Assembly (NCBI GenBank): GCA_039621445.1
Contig: CP154956.1
Coordinates: forward strand, 88,604,482-88,668,481
Source of the DNA: Euglena gracilis
Taxonomy: Eukaryota; Euglenida; Euglenophyceae; Euglenales
Length of the DNA stretch: 64,000 nt
Reading direction: 5' to 3'
The position numbers and the translations under genes are program-made. Each line of letters starts with the position of its first letter. Position 1 is the first letter of the stretch. Shown piece after piece: positions 49,901 to 59,819 of this stretch. Under the pieces are notes generated by a model. That model did not search any database and was not told the origin of the DNA. It saw only the letters and a list, made by a program, of their open reading frames with translations.

Positions 49901-51824
49901 GGCCCCATACCTCCTCCCGGAGGTTTGTTTTTCTTTCCTGCTGCCTTTGTTTTGCGTGTCAAAATTAATGCTATTGCGGGAGGGCTGAAAACCTGGGATT
50001 TTTGAGTACAGTTAACAATGCAATAATGTCCGCATTTGTCATCTGCTTTTCCATTCCATTACCATTGTCATTACCAATAAATTTCATAAGGCAAGGAATG
50101 GTGGCGGGACGAAAGTTACGAACTCGGCTTGGGTGTGGGGGGAGGGATTGTTCTCTGACTTCTTTGGACCATCGCCCATCCACAATAAAGCACAAAAAGA
50201 ATCGGCTGCGTTCAGGCCTGGACCCCCCCCCTCCTTGGTCGGACCGTGGGTCTATGGGCGGTCTTTTTAGGGGTGGTCCCCAGTGAAAATAATAATAATA
50301 ATAACAACGACAACGCCGACAACAACAACAACAGCAACAGCAACAACAACAACAACAACAACAGCAGCAGCAGCAGCAACAACAACAACAACGACAACAG
50401 CAACATCAACAACAACATTAACAACAGCAACCACCACCACCACCAACACCACAACCACAACAACAACAACAACAACAACAACCACAACCACAACAACCAC
50501 AACCACAACAACAACAACAACTCAGTCCCTAGGGAAGGGCATAGAATGATTAGGCAGCTGGTCTGCAACGGAAAATCCCCACAACCGGAGTGCCAAATTG
50601 TTTTTTTTTGTTCGGTCAGCCTCAAACGTGGCTAGCTCAATGTCCAGAGAGCACCACCACTGGTTTTCTTGCCTGCGCAATGTTTTTGTTGACGCTTCTT
50701 CTGCGTCACCTGCAGTTCTCCGCATTCAAGAGACCATCACGGAGGCCCTGGCAAAGGTCAATAAGTATGTGGCAAAGCTGAACCCAGATGACCAGGTGTG
50801 CTCCATTTCGTTTCACCACTGTTCTATCATATTGTTATTTTATTATATATTAGATATACATACATATGCTATCCATTATATAGTATATATATCGAGATAT
50901 GTATGTATGTGTGTTGTTATATATTGTATGTATTGTATATAGATATACTCATATATATATATCTTATATCTATATCTCTATCTCTATCTATCTCTCTATC
51001 TATATATATCTATCTCTCCTCTCGCTCTACTCCATCTCTACTCTCTCTCATCATCTCTCTCTCTCTCTATACTACTATCTATATCTCTCATACTCTCTCT
51101 CTGTCATCTCTGTTCTAGTTCTGTTCCTGATGACCCAAAGGGACCCGGGGTCAACCCACAGAGAAACGCCAGAAGTGGTGGGTGGGTGGGTGGGTGGGTT
51201 CCGACACCCTGGTCTTTCATCGCCCAGGATTTTGACGAAAAAAATGTTCGTTTTTTCGGGTCGCGTTCATTTTAGCTGAACCATTCAATCAGCACTGTTG
51301 GAACACCCTTTTTCAAGAATTGAATGATTGAAAATGACCTGTCATGCTCATCGGTGTATGGTTAGTTGGTTGGGAAATTTTTCACCATTTTTTGCTCTCC
51401 TGCTGAATTCCATTTTCTGGTTGTATCTCATTTCAGCAGAGCCTTGTGGTGGACTTAAATTTTCCCAACCAGTCCAAATCTGCACCATCAAACCATCAAT
51501 TATATACTTTATAACCATCAATTATATACTTTTAAAAAACACAGGTTCTTTCTGCGGCAGGAAGGAAAATCGACGTTTTTTAAAAGTAACAGTTTTTTTT
51601 GCACCACCTCAGAACGATTTTTTGTTTCAAGTTCCCAATAGTGTTTCCGTTTTCCCGGAAAAGATTTTGGTTGATTCCTCCTCGTATTCTTTTCTGTTCC
51701 CTCTTTGTAGTGTATTCAAGTTATTCACGTCGCTTCATCTTGCTTTTCGCCTGCGTAGTCACGGACGAGTGCTGCGATCGAACTCGTCAAGCCGTGCCTG
51801 GACTACGACGTCTTACTCTCGTAG
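23438..51824 (+). CDS. BioD-like P-loop ATPase (AAA_26 / dethiobiotin-synthetase fold), 13 exons
   Basis: The predicted protein belongs to the AAA_26 group (dethiobiotin synthetase / cobyrinate diamide synthase / phosphotransacetylase N-domain fold); its substrate is unknown. Exons: 23438-23526, 23908-23960, 25067-25171, 25614-25713, 43975-44066, 44373-44468, 45122-45163, 45335-45481, 46596-46719, 47122-47205, 49125-49213, 50716-50795, 51759-51824. All phases close, giving 388 codons plus TAG. Visible motifs: Walker A (STKQHIGKTS) near residue 10; GYIKPVGQ; DMSPLIVPRGYTRSFLDGK across junction 3/4; EGTGHCGVGSII (Mg/ATP region); NAGVGSSFDELELN; GVVLNRV; RWGIPLVGCIPYN; FRHFAKKRLM; WDGGLILAGSP. 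Introns are 171-1,919 bp except intron 4 (18,261 bp), which contains the giant minisatellite. Junction 7/8 needs a GC donor (GCACAG), because an in-frame stop precedes any GT; this inserts a few residues versus expectation. It does not look like a pseudogene: no frameshift or internal stop in the exons. Confidence 0.88.
23908..23960 (+). CDS. BioD-like exon 2
   Basis: Acceptor CGTGCAG, donor GTATGC. It reads FAKVGYIKPVGQRHVPV, the conserved YxKPVGQ strand of the fold. Confidence 0.9.
25067..25171 (+). CDS. BioD-like exon 3
   Basis: Acceptor TTTGCCAG, donor GTTTGC. It reads SKEGGPLRVDKDVRLFKEFF then LDHLDYQDMSPLI. VDKDVxLFKE and DMSP are characteristic of the family. Confidence 0.9.
25614..25713 (+). 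CDS. BioD-like exon 4
   Basis: Acceptor CCGTCAG, donor GTGCGC. It reads PRGYTRSFLDGKVKSEDQRK then KIQECFGHITEK. The last AG joins the C at 43,975 to make Ser, 18.26 kb downstream. Confidence 0.9.
26126..42069 (+). repeat. Giant minisatellite, 9/10-bp units ATGACACTC(C), about 15.9 kb, inside intron 4 of the BioD-like gene
   Basis: An unbroken head-to-tail array of ATGACACTC (9 bp) and ATGACACTCC (10 bp) alternates irregularly. A frequent variant is ATGGCACTC; rarer ones include CATAACACTC, GGCATTCC, GACAATTC, GACACACC and GGCACAAATGGCACTCGTG. The left flank is CCTGTCCATGACATGG; the right flank runs into CCCCGTACTTTG. Rare variants recur at about 2.2-2.3 kb. The numerous minus-strand frames spelling Met-Ser-Val or Glu-Cys-His repeats, and plus frames spelling His-Asp-Thr or Met-Thr-Leu, are by-products of the 9-bp period and have no start context, domain or conserved frame. 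Confidence 0.97.
42070..43974 (+). other. 3' part of intron 4 of the BioD-like gene
   Basis: It holds a G-run zone (42,090-42,120), a TATGGGAAGC-type dispersed repeat (42,290-42,480), a stretch repeating GTGCAATTTTGTGCAATT (42,620-42,720), a GCAAAAAATTGCACGAAATTGCAC repeat near 43,180, and the TG/CG tract ending at the acceptor. No exon was found. Confidence 0.7.
43646..43961 (+). repeat. TG / GCGCGT alternating purine-pyrimidine tract at the 3' splice site
   Basis: (TG)n passes into (CG)n and then GTGCGC hexamers up to about 43,791, all strictly alternating purine/pyrimidine, then interrupted TG up to 43,961. The exon starts 14 bases later. Confidence 0.95.
43975..44066 (+). CDS. BioD-like exon 5 (EGTGH motif)
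   Basis: Acceptor CCCGCCGCAG after a TG/CG tract. It reads SDFTVIEGTGHCGVGSIIEM then DNARVAAVLG. It follows directly after HITEK without a missing segment compared with the family. Donor GTCAGG. Confidence 0.9.
44373..44468 (+). CDS. BioD-like exon 6
   Basis: Acceptor GGCAGAG. It reads DMVLVCNAGVGSSFDELELN then RLVCNKYGVRIKG. Donor GTGTGG. Confidence 0.9.
45122..45163 (+). CDS. BioD-like exon 7 (GC donor proposed)
   Basis: Acceptor ACCGTCAG. It reads GVVLNRVAADKLEM. No GT donor occurs before an in-frame TGA at about 45,200; GCACAG after position 45,163 gives the phase needed for exon 8. Confidence 0.75.
45335..45481 (+). CDS. BioD-like exon 8
   Basis: Reads VDSTQVYFKKALARWGIPLV then GCIPYNQYLYAPAMMDFEQL and FKTSMISG. 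The start at 45335 (after GGAAG) closes the phase; 45355 (after CCCAG) is the alternative with a non-GT/GC donor. Donor GTGCGG. Confidence 0.85.
45701..45953 (-). mobile_element. MITE-like element (GTACGAC family), inverted relative to the 16.3-kb copy
   Basis: Begins CCCCCCTTGTCGTACGACCG and ends with GTGCGACTTGGGGGG. The interior, read on the minus strand, matches 16306-16561 block by block, including TTGCGAAAAATTTAACACCA. It lies in intron 8 of the BioD-like gene. Confidence 0.75.
46596..46719 (+). CDS. BioD-like exon 9
   Basis: Acceptor TCGCCCAG, donor GTGTGG. It reads GEKHRFRHFAKKRLMAASLS then RFANVLPTPIFSRTLWITDF. Confidence 0.9.
47122..47205 (+). CDS. BioD-like exon 10
   Basis: Acceptor CACCACAG, donor GTATGT. 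It reads LDLVAALLDHAVACKAKGEE then WDGGLILA. Confidence 0.85.
48473..48960 (+). repeat. Three divergent copies of a GGTG...CAAATGCGCA motif and a hairpin
   Basis: GCAAATGCGCACA at 48481, ACAAATGCGCACA near 48664 and GCAGATGCGCAAA near 48847 are spaced about 180 bp apart, each followed by a GACCA(A/T) word. The first forms a hairpin of CAAATGCGCACA and TGTGCGCATTTG with a 7-nt loop (48482-48512). In intron 10 of the BioD-like gene. Confidence 0.55.
49125..49213 (+). CDS. BioD-like exon 11
   Basis: Acceptor GCTCCTCAG, donor GTGCTT. It reads GSPADDATDASLVSDYRAIV then RGLQDAEVP, a helix before the VPV strand. Confidence 0.85.
50286..50522 (+). repeat. AAC/CAG/CCA trinucleotide repeat
   Basis: An imperfect (AAC)n tract with CAG, GAC and CCA blocks, in intron 11 of the BioD-like gene. 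It is open in all frames as poly-Asn, poly-Gln or poly-Thr and is not taken as coding, since the exons on each side join without it. Confidence 0.9.
50716..50795 (+). CDS. BioD-like exon 12
   Basis: Acceptor CACCTGCAG, donor GTGTGC. It reads VLRIQETITEALAKVNKYVA then KLNPDDQ. Confidence 0.85.
50820..51115 (+). repeat. TA and TCTA/TCTC low-complexity tract
   Basis: TATA-rich sequence followed by CTCTATCT-type pyrimidine repeats in intron 12. Confidence 0.85.
51759..51824 (+). CDS. BioD-like last exon
   Basis: Acceptor CTGCGTAG. It reads SRTSAAIELVKPCLDYDVLL then S and TAG. The short amphipathic helix with a YD(V)LL end suits the family's C-terminus, and the phase is 0 as required. Confidence 0.8.
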   Translation, partial: SRTSAAIELVKPCLDYDVLLS

Positions 51825-54800
51825 CGGCTGACTGAATTGTCGTCGGCTCACTGACCTGCAACCATGAACCAATTAGCCACCCGTGGCTGCTGCCTGCTGT
51901 TTGCGTTTGAGAGAAGAGAAGTGGCCTGCTGCAATTTGCTACGTACTGAAATATTTCTGCAGAGTTTTCTATTTACCAACAGAAGTCAGACAATTCCCCC
52001 AAATATGGTCTTGGCTGAAGAGGGTTCCAACAAAAATAATGGTCAGGTATTTTTTTGGAAAAACATTTTCTGGACCTTCTGATAAATTTTCATAGCATGG
52101 CAATGTGGACAGAGACAACGATCTCAACCGTAAACCCGCCCCCCCCCCCTAATGGAAGCGCAGGGCCGCTGCAAGCGCAGGGTCCAAATAAAAGCGCACC
52201 TCCGGCCGCCGAAGGCGGCGGTCCACTACAAGCGCACCCACCATTTTGTTTTGATAAGGAAATCAACAAAAATCGAGCAGGTAGGGTCCAAATAGAAGCG
52301 CACCCCGCCCCCCACCGCCAGAGGCGGCAGTCCGCTACAAGCGCACCCGCGCTTTAATATTAGGGGGGGGGTATGACACACGGTAATGGAGTGGCATCAA
52401 ATCAAAAAGTATTTTTGTCAACATTCGCAATGCGACAGTGCAGGGCAAATCGGTGCCACACTGGTCTTGGGCCGAGGATGATTATTTTCCCAGTATTTTT
52501 TTTAAATAGCACTACCCAGTCCAGCCTCTCAGTGTGCGCTGCCCGGGGTTCCCACTCTGTATTCTCCGCAACGCCCCCTCCATCTGCGTCTTGGTGCGGC
52601 TCCAGTTTTGTCTCGCTGTCTTGCCCCTCGCAACACGTCGTACATTCTCTACGAAGACAAGGCTGGCTTCACAGAAAAACGTGCCAGGAAAACCTTTCTT
52701 CTCTCGCTCCCTTTCTTCTCGCACTCTTAGTCAAATCTGTCTGTCCCTTTCCCCCCGCATTTTCAAAATTGTTAAATTGTGGCTGGTTTGGAATAGTTTT
52801 ATTTTTTTGCATTCTTTGTGGTTTTTTGTGTCGGAATCAGGCTTTTTTTAACCTCGAAAGATCCTCCCAGGGCTATTCACTGCCAGATTTCCTGGAAGCA
52901 GACACATATTTGTTTTTGGAAGGTTGCGAAGTAGATTGAAGCTCCATACAAATCATTCAGCTTTTTAGCAATGTGAAGTATTGTTGTGATAATTGTTGAA
53001 TCAAAAGCCATTGTTGTTGCACAGTTTTCTCTCTGTAATAACCATCGTTGATTAAATGGCATTGTTTTGTTTGCATCAATTGCTGAGGGAAAACGTTTTG
53101 GGGGAACCAGAGCCCCTAGAAGTTAATTTTATACAGCCCTTCTCAAACCAGGGATTTTTCAAAGTTGGACCACCGGGGGAAGGGCAAAGTGGGTGGGTTC
53201 GTTGGACCCACCCCCGACCAGAAAGTCCCCTGCCGGAGGTGGGGTTTTGGTCATTTTTGGCCTTTTCGGCACGAATCGACAAAAAATTTACCCCCAGAAA
53301 TGGGTCCCTCAGACCCCCCCTCTCCCCCAGTGTTCTTTTTTTATAAAAAAAAACATGTATCCAACCCCGTTGGTGTTCCGTTGCTTGTCCCCGGGGATGG
53401 GTGGATGGGGCAGGATCCCCCCCCCCCCGAGCGGAGGCCTGGGTATCAGTTTCGGCGTGAAGTGCTGAGAATTTTTTGGGAAATGCCCTCAAACGGCCCA
53501 ATTGTTGGGGGCGGCGCCCCCCCCCCCCTCGGGCTGAGTGGGTGGGGAGACCTCCCTCAGCCACCTCCCGGGGGTCTTATAAAGGAGCCTGGTCCCAAGT
53601 GACGTAATAGCTGCTTTTCTATCTCGTAATGCCAGAAGAGCAACCCAGTTGACAGGAAAACGTTGCATAAAATGGACAGTGCCCAAATAAAGTTTGCTGA
53701 GGGTCAGGTTGAAATAGATCTTGTCAGGTATTTGGCGCCATACCAAGTTGTGTGGGAGATATACCACTGTTTAGGGTGTGGCCGAACCCACCCTTCTTGG
53801 TTGACTAGCTGGTGTTTTGACTGGTCCTTGGCTTAGGACCCCCCAAAGTGGCCACCCCGACCCATGTTTTGGGGTTCTTGACCGAAATCCTTGATTTTGA
53901 GCCATTTCGGCAGCTCCAGGGGGGGGGGGGGGCTAGGAAGTGGCTGACTGGATTTTCAACAGCGACTGACTGGTTTTTTGAAGGTGTGGAAAGCTTTATT
54001 TTTGACCCCCAGCAGGGGGGGATAGGGTGGGTGGGTCTACCGGACCACTCCCTGCCTCCGGGGTGCGTACCCCCAAAAGCCTTGGGTGTTGGCCATTTTG
54101 GTCCTTTTCAGCGAATGCCAAAAAACTTTTGACCCCAAAATTGCCCCCGGGGTGGGGGGGGGGTAGGGGTGCCCCTGGGTGGGGGTCCCCCAACTCCGCC
54201 TCCCCCTCGGTTTTTGAAACAAAATACCCTACCCCTCCCCCGCCCCGGGGTCGGTCGGCGATTGGTATGGTGGAGGCCAATGGACGGGCTCCCGGCTTCG
54301 ACCTTCCCGCCTCCCACGCAGCTGCCGCGGCCACCTCCCCGGCCCCGCCCACCCGGGCTGTCCGTCGCCCAGTCCTCTGCGCCATGCCGCAGGCTGCCCC
54401 AGCGGCGAGCCCGGCCGCGGCCCCCAGCAACCCCCCGCAGCCGGCCGGCAATCCGGGCGCCGCTTAAGCCAGAGGGCACCCCAGCCGTGGGGGCTCATAA
54501 TCACGTTTTTTGCGTTTTTTTTTCGTTTTTCGGTTTTGGCAAAATTTGTGTATTTTGTGAGGTTTTTTTCGTTGTTTTTTTTTGGCAAAATTTGTGTTTT
54601 TTTATGTCGCGTTTTCGGGGGTCCGTGTTTCGGTTTTCCCTGCCTCCGGGGGGGGGCAGCCAGCCGGCCTCTGAGCTTGACCCCTCCCAAGGTGGGTCGC
54701 TGAGCGATGCCCTGCTGGCAACCCGAAGAAAATCATGTGGACCCAGTGTGGCCAGGATGACAGGTGGGTTGGACAAAGTGGCTGGGGTACTGATGCAGTC

Positions 54801-54840
54801 AGTGCTTGAAGTGTAGTAGTTTGGAGAAGTGTAGAAGTGT
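51825..54840. other. Region 3' of the BioD-like gene
   Basis: Mostly non-coding. A GC-rich frame at 54,267-54,467 (Ala/Pro-rich, ending GNPGAA and TAA) and a frame fragment near 52,645 (NTSYILYEDKAGFTEK) look exon-like but have no partner exons that close in phase. The rest is G/C-run repeats and poly-T stretches. Confidence 0.4.
52139..52372. mobile_element. MITE-like element with CCCCCCCTAAT...GAAGCGC ends
   Basis: The left end CCCCCCCCCTAATGGAAGCGC-like and the inverse right end CCCCCCCTAATATTAAAGCG pair. Inside are two direct blocks containing GGTCCAAATA(A/G)AAGCGCA and GGCGGCAGTCCGCTACAAGC-type words. Confidence 0.7.
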
Positions 54841-55023
54841 ACCTCCCCCCCCCTTGTCGTTGACACGTCGTGTCGTTGACACACACCCCGTGTCAACGAC
54901 ACTTTTCTGGAACACTACCTATTGAATCACAGTGACATTGACATGGCGTGTCGTTGACACACCCCCCGTGTCAACGGCACTCTCCTGGAACATTGGCGTA
55001 TCAACGACAAGGGGGGGGGAGGT
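54841..55023. mobile_element. MITE-like palindromic element with ACCTCCCCCCCCTTGTCGTTGA ends, 183 bp
   Basis: Both ends read ACCTCCCCCCCCTTGTCGTT inward. The interior repeats TGTCGTTGACAC, CCCCGTGTCAACG and CTGGAACA twice in opposed or direct order, so most of it can fold on itself. The outer CCCCCTTGTCGT word is shared with the 45.7-kb element. Confidence 0.8.
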
Positions 55024-55575
55024 AGTAATTGGGAGGCCTCGTGGGGTCTTAGGGGCCAGGGGAAGTCTAGTATTGACTCTCTCGCGTGATTGAGGACCAG
55101 GGTGATTCATTTTAGCGTACACTCGGTCCATGGAGTTTTTTATTAATGTTGGGGTGTAATTTTTGGATGTGCCGACCGAAACTTTTGTTTCTGTGTTCAA
55201 TCTCTGATGTGTTGCTACCCTTCCCTTTCTTTGGTATACGGTCGCCGTTTCTTATTATTGTTGCTTTTTGTTTGTCTCCCATGGTGGTATCTCGAGCGTC
55301 TATCATGGCTGGGCTGCTGCCGATGATGACCACGGGAGGCCAGATGTGCACTCTTTGAAGTGTGAGCTGCGAAATATGGGTATGCATATCCCTAAGCATC
55401 CCACTTCGTGGTGTATTTGTGTGAATGTTGTTTCACATGTGGTAAGAGGTATAATGTCAGATTTTCTCCACTGCGATTTTTTTTGGATGGTTGCATTCCC
55501 CCGTTTCGCTTTTTTTTTCCTTTGAGTTGTTTCATTGTTTGGCCATTTTTGCATTTCCCTCCGCTGACGACACAG

Positions 55576-55646
55576 GAGTGGTGTGGAACATCTGTGACTC
55601 TTGTGGGCAATCATCGTCTGTGGAGTACCCCATTCCGCTGGCCGGG
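55576..55646 (+). CDS. Cys-rich exon candidate
   Basis: Acceptor GACACAG, donor GTATGT. It reads VVWNICDSCGQSSSVEYPIP then LAG. The CxxC and the clean splice sites suggest a real exon, perhaps of a zinc-binding protein. Nearby Cys-rich frames at 55,340-55,470 may belong to the same gene, but no phases were established. Function unknown. Confidence 0.35.
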
Positions 55647-56313
55647 GTATGTGCCAGTCTGTTTTTTTTGCCAAAAAAACAGCTACCTGCTTTCGCACCG
55701 TTCCAATTACACACATTTTGTGCAACAATTTGCACCTCACACAACAGTCGCCTGATATCATTGGAAATTTGACCCCTCGCTTTTAAATCCAAGATACAGG
55801 GCAGGCTTCTTTTTAAGACCCCCGGGGGGGGTCCCCCCCCCACCCACCCAGGGTGGCGTGGGCCCCCCCCCTGCGGGGGGGGGGGGGCTCGCCCCCCCCA
55901 AACCCCGGGGGGGGGGGGGGGGCGAGTCCAGGTCCACAGTCGGCAATGCAACGCAAAGGCAACAGCAACTAATTTCCAGGCCAGTACGGCCGACGCACAA
56001 TTGTGCGTGGATGGTTAGCAACGAAATCACTGCGAGTTGGCCCAAGAGGTCAACGAAGAGTCAGACGATACAGAAGAAGTATCGGAAATGACATCAGGTG
56101 CAGGGTAATTTCAACAACAACGCCGGCAAAAAAAAAATACCCTGCCACAGATGCGCGCGAAGGAAAAATGGAACCGGTGGCAGCATCTGAAACTGCAGGG
56201 CTGGGCAAGGGTGACATGTCAACCCGTCGCCTTTTGTGCACACCACCTTTATCGCACCGAGAGTGGCGAAAAGGGGTGCGACGCTTGCCCTCTGCCATAT
56301 GAATATATATAGG

Positions 56314-56359
56314 ATAGAGAGAGAGGAGAGAAGAGAGAGGGAGGGAGAGGGGGAGAGAG

Positions 56360-56397
<38 letters not shown>

Positions 56398-56575
56398 GGA
56401 AGAGAGGAAGAGAGAGAGAGAGAGAGAGAGAGAGACGATATAGATTTATATATATATCTATATATTTATATATATATGTATATATATTATTAGGTATATA
56501 TGTGTATATATATGATATATGTGTTATATATATTTATATATATATATATTTATATATATTTATATATATGTGAAT
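56314..56575 (+). repeat. GA microsatellite followed by TA-rich tract
   Basis: (GA)n with GGA interruptions to about 56,434, then TATATA-type sequence to about 56,570, just beyond the 3' end of the transposase remnant. Confidence 0.9.
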
Positions 56576-56589
56576 GACGGCGGATACAT

Positions 56590-59500
56590 TATATTCTTGC
56601 CATGGAGGACTGTCCAGGGCAACAATAAGCAACTCGGCAACCAATTTTGGGATCCAACAGATAAAGGTCTCTGTCTGCCCCCAAACTAGACAGCGATCGT
56701 AAGCGCTGAGGAGCAAGCAATTGTGACAAGCGTGAGAATGCTTGTTCAACAACCGGTTGCTGGGGGTCAAAGCAAGTGACATACGAAGGAAAATGTGCAA
56801 ATGTGGGAATTGGTCGCGGGAGCGAATGATTTGTTTCCAGAAGGCCCAGGAGTCCAGTGGATGCAGGGCAGCCTTATATAAGCCCTTGACCATCTGGAAC
56901 TCGCGCAAAAGGTCCTCCAGAGGCATCGCATGGAGCCGGCGCTTCCAATGCGTATGCAAGGAGCGAACATCAAAAAACAAGCAGCCGGCGGAGACAAACC
57001 CGGCACAAAAAAATTCCATGAACAAAAAAGGCAACTGCCGCCGCCAAGGAAAAGAAATGCGACTGCTTGATTTTCAATGCCAAAACTGTCGATTGCCCGC
57101 ACATCAGCAGGCCAGCTGGCAAGATCCAACCAACCCAGGCAAGATGGAAGTAACGATTAGCAAAGCGGTCTCGCATCTGTTTCAAGAAATGGTCCCAGAT
57201 GCGACGCAGTCCTTGGTCCATGGATCACGGCACCGCCACGATGTGGCCGCGAAACTGCGTGTCATACGCAGAGCACCCTCCGCCCCCCAACATGAGGGCA
57301 TCCTGGCTGTTTTCTTTTTTTTTTTGGTGTGGGCCAGGTACTGCTGGCAGTGCACTCCATCTTGAACAGGACGCTCCAAGAAGGCCTCCAACTCCTTCAC
57401 GGCTGTAGCACTCCACATGGTTTAAGTGGAGTGTTAGATGGCAGCGTCGTGCTCAATGAACGTGCTGTTCCGCAACTGCATGACCTTCTCGGCTCGTTGC
57501 ACCGCTGCAGCCAAATCCATCAGTCGGAGCCAGGCAATTGCTTTGCATTTGCCTGGTTCATGCAACATTTGGATGAAGCGCACATCAAACCAACTGCGCT
57601 TGACGGTGTTTCGAAAAGACCACCTTTCAGACAATAAAAGATGGTCCTGGCCCAACAGTCCGCCTTGCGTTGGCTGGCAATGGAGAGGACGGTCTCGGAC
57701 AGCAGGCTGAAGTTATATATGAACGCGGTCAGCGCTGCCAGCAGGCCCTGCATCCATCGCCCGCTGTACACCTTCTTCAGCTGCTTGTAATCCTTCGTGG
57801 AGGCGGCGGACTGCATCATAAGCAGGTCGGTCCTCAAGCAAATCACATTGTTTTCCCAAAAAAAAATCTCCAAAAAGTTAACGTTGAAAAGTCTTCGTTT
57901 TTGGAGGGCGGTCAATGGGACAAACATTCAAATTTTAACATAACAAAAAAAAATCCCGTCCCTGATCATCAGGAGCTTCTTCTTTCGGTACGTGTTGACC
58001 ACGGTGCGGACCACATCCAACGTGGTGTGCGTGGGGTTCCTGACGACGAGCGTGTACGGCGCAGCGCTCTAATTGATGTGCATCATCTGTTCCGGGAATG
58101 TCAGCAGTGCCCAGCCAAACCGGCCATTAAAAATAAAATATAATTTAAAAAATTAAAAAGCATGTTGGGGGGCCCTGTGTGAGGTCCGTCAGAAATTTGT
58201 CCCTGATGGTGGCAGCTAGTCGGTGGTTCACTGAGGCACCGTCTGTAGCCAGTTGCAACAGGTTGTGCACACACGTTATAGGCAGGCTTCCTCTGAAAGC
58301 CTGGTCGGAAGGAAATTTGCTGCTGCGGGCAAGGTCGACGTACCGTAGTGCTCCTGCATCAAGTCGCATAGACGTTCCCTGCAGGGATTTGCCAAAGCAA
58401 AATCCTGTTCCCCATTGCTTTTGGTGCCCGAACGGAGGACACTGCAAGCGGGAATGAATTGCAAGCCCAAAGTCCTAAGCCGCAGGTTGCCCTCCTCATC
58501 AACATCTCGAAAGACGAGGAGCTCACCTTTTGCCACATAGCTGACATGCTCCAGTTTAGGTATAAACCAAAGCATGGGTGCGGCTCTTGTTGCTCCCATC
58601 CATCAAAATGTCATCAGACTCTTTTTTTCAAAAAAAAGTCTGGACCACATAACCCACCGAGTTTTGCGCTGCGTCTCGGGTGCGTTCGACCTCAATCGAG
58701 GCTGCCATGTAGATGTAGTTGTGGAACGCGTTGTAGCCATCCCCCTGGTACGTTGATGCCGGTTCAGGTGGCGTTCCACCGTGGTGTGCAGGAGGCGCAT
58801 GTTCTCGTAGTAGTGGGAATATTGGAAGGAACATGCATTTAGCACAGAATATTCTTTGATAAGGTTCTAGCCTCTGCGCCATGCAGATGGCCATGCGCGC
58901 TTCATCAAAGATCCGGAACAGGCTCTTTTTCCCCAAAAAAAATCAGGCTGTCTGGCGAAAATAAAAGATATTTCCAATTTCAAGTAAAAAAAAAAATCCC
59001 CAACCAAAAAATAGCCACGTCAATGGCGTTAATCGATGAACGGGTTCCCGTTTCAGGTCGATCTCGAACCCCCAGTTGCCCTCCGGCTTCACCTCATCGC
59101 GAACGGAGTTAATGAAGAAATGCAGGTCGGTATCAGCATCGGGATCGCTTTTGTTTTGCAAAAAGGTCCCCAGATTCGCAGGCGCTTCATTTGGGCCTGG
59201 ACGATGTTGTAGGAGTTCCCCTGCATGTAATGCTTGCTGAGGACGATCGCCCGCTTCACCGCCTTCATCAGCTCCTCGAACGACGGCTTCTTCTTGTAGA
59301 CAGGCCCCGAAACGCAATTGCTTTTCAGAAGCAATTGCGTGGGCCGAGCAACACTCACACTACCCGAGGATGGTACCGCAGCAGGCTGCGTACAATTTGC
59401 AGCCGCAGCAGGTGGCGGACGCGGCACAAGCGGCAGCCACGGTTGGGCGCGCCACTCCTGCGCTGCAGCCAGATGATGCGCAGATTTCTCATGTTCACGA

Positions 59501-59600
59501 ATCGCTTGGGTGGCAACAGGGCTTTTTCATTCAAAATAAAGTGCAAACAAGCTTTCCAGCTGCAATGTGGAACGAAACTACAATTGCCACAAAACCACTG
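56590..59600 (-). pseudogene. Broken hAT-like transposase with BED-like N-terminus
   Basis: Minus-strand coding fragments follow one another with frameshifts and poly-A/T interruptions. In order: REHEKSAHHLAAAQEW (end of a BED/C2H2-like finger, near 59,480); SFEELMKAVKRAIVLSKHYM (59,290-59,230); DTDLHFFINSVRDEVKPEGN; ENMRLLHTTVERHLNRHQ; EHVSYVAKGELLVFRDVDEE; ITCVHNLLQLATDGASVNHR (near 58,250); SRWMQGLLAALTAF-type and VKRSWFDVRFIQMLHEP; WDHFLKQMRDRFANRYFHL; and finally LALTPSN shifting frame into VVEQAFSRLSQLLAPQRLRS (near 56,730), which resembles the C-terminal hAT dimerisation motif. Some poly-T blocks could be introns rather than damage. No inverted ends or 8-bp target duplication were identified. 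It is likely inactive. Confidence 0.5.
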
Positions 59601-59819
59601 CAGAACCATGCCACCCACAATGCAAAAAACCTGCAAATCAGAAATTTATCCCTCCAGACTCCAGATGACAAAATCAGCCTTGGATGGCATTCGCGATCAT
59701 CTGGGCGCAAAAACACTTGTATATGGAGGCCATTTCACTGCGAGAGAAAACACAGGGCACAGGACAAACATAATCAGGAATCGCCCAGTGACTGACCCCT
59801 GTCTGTAACTGTTGCGGTC

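Noticed and set aside
50246-50635. Poly-Asn/Gln/Thr or Val/Leu frames over the AAC repeat
   Set aside because: Exons 11 and 12 of the BioD-like gene join in phase without it; the tract is open in every frame.
54108-54479. Minus-strand Gly/Arg-rich frame
   Set aside because: Shadow of an Ala/Pro-rich plus frame and C/G runs; no motif.
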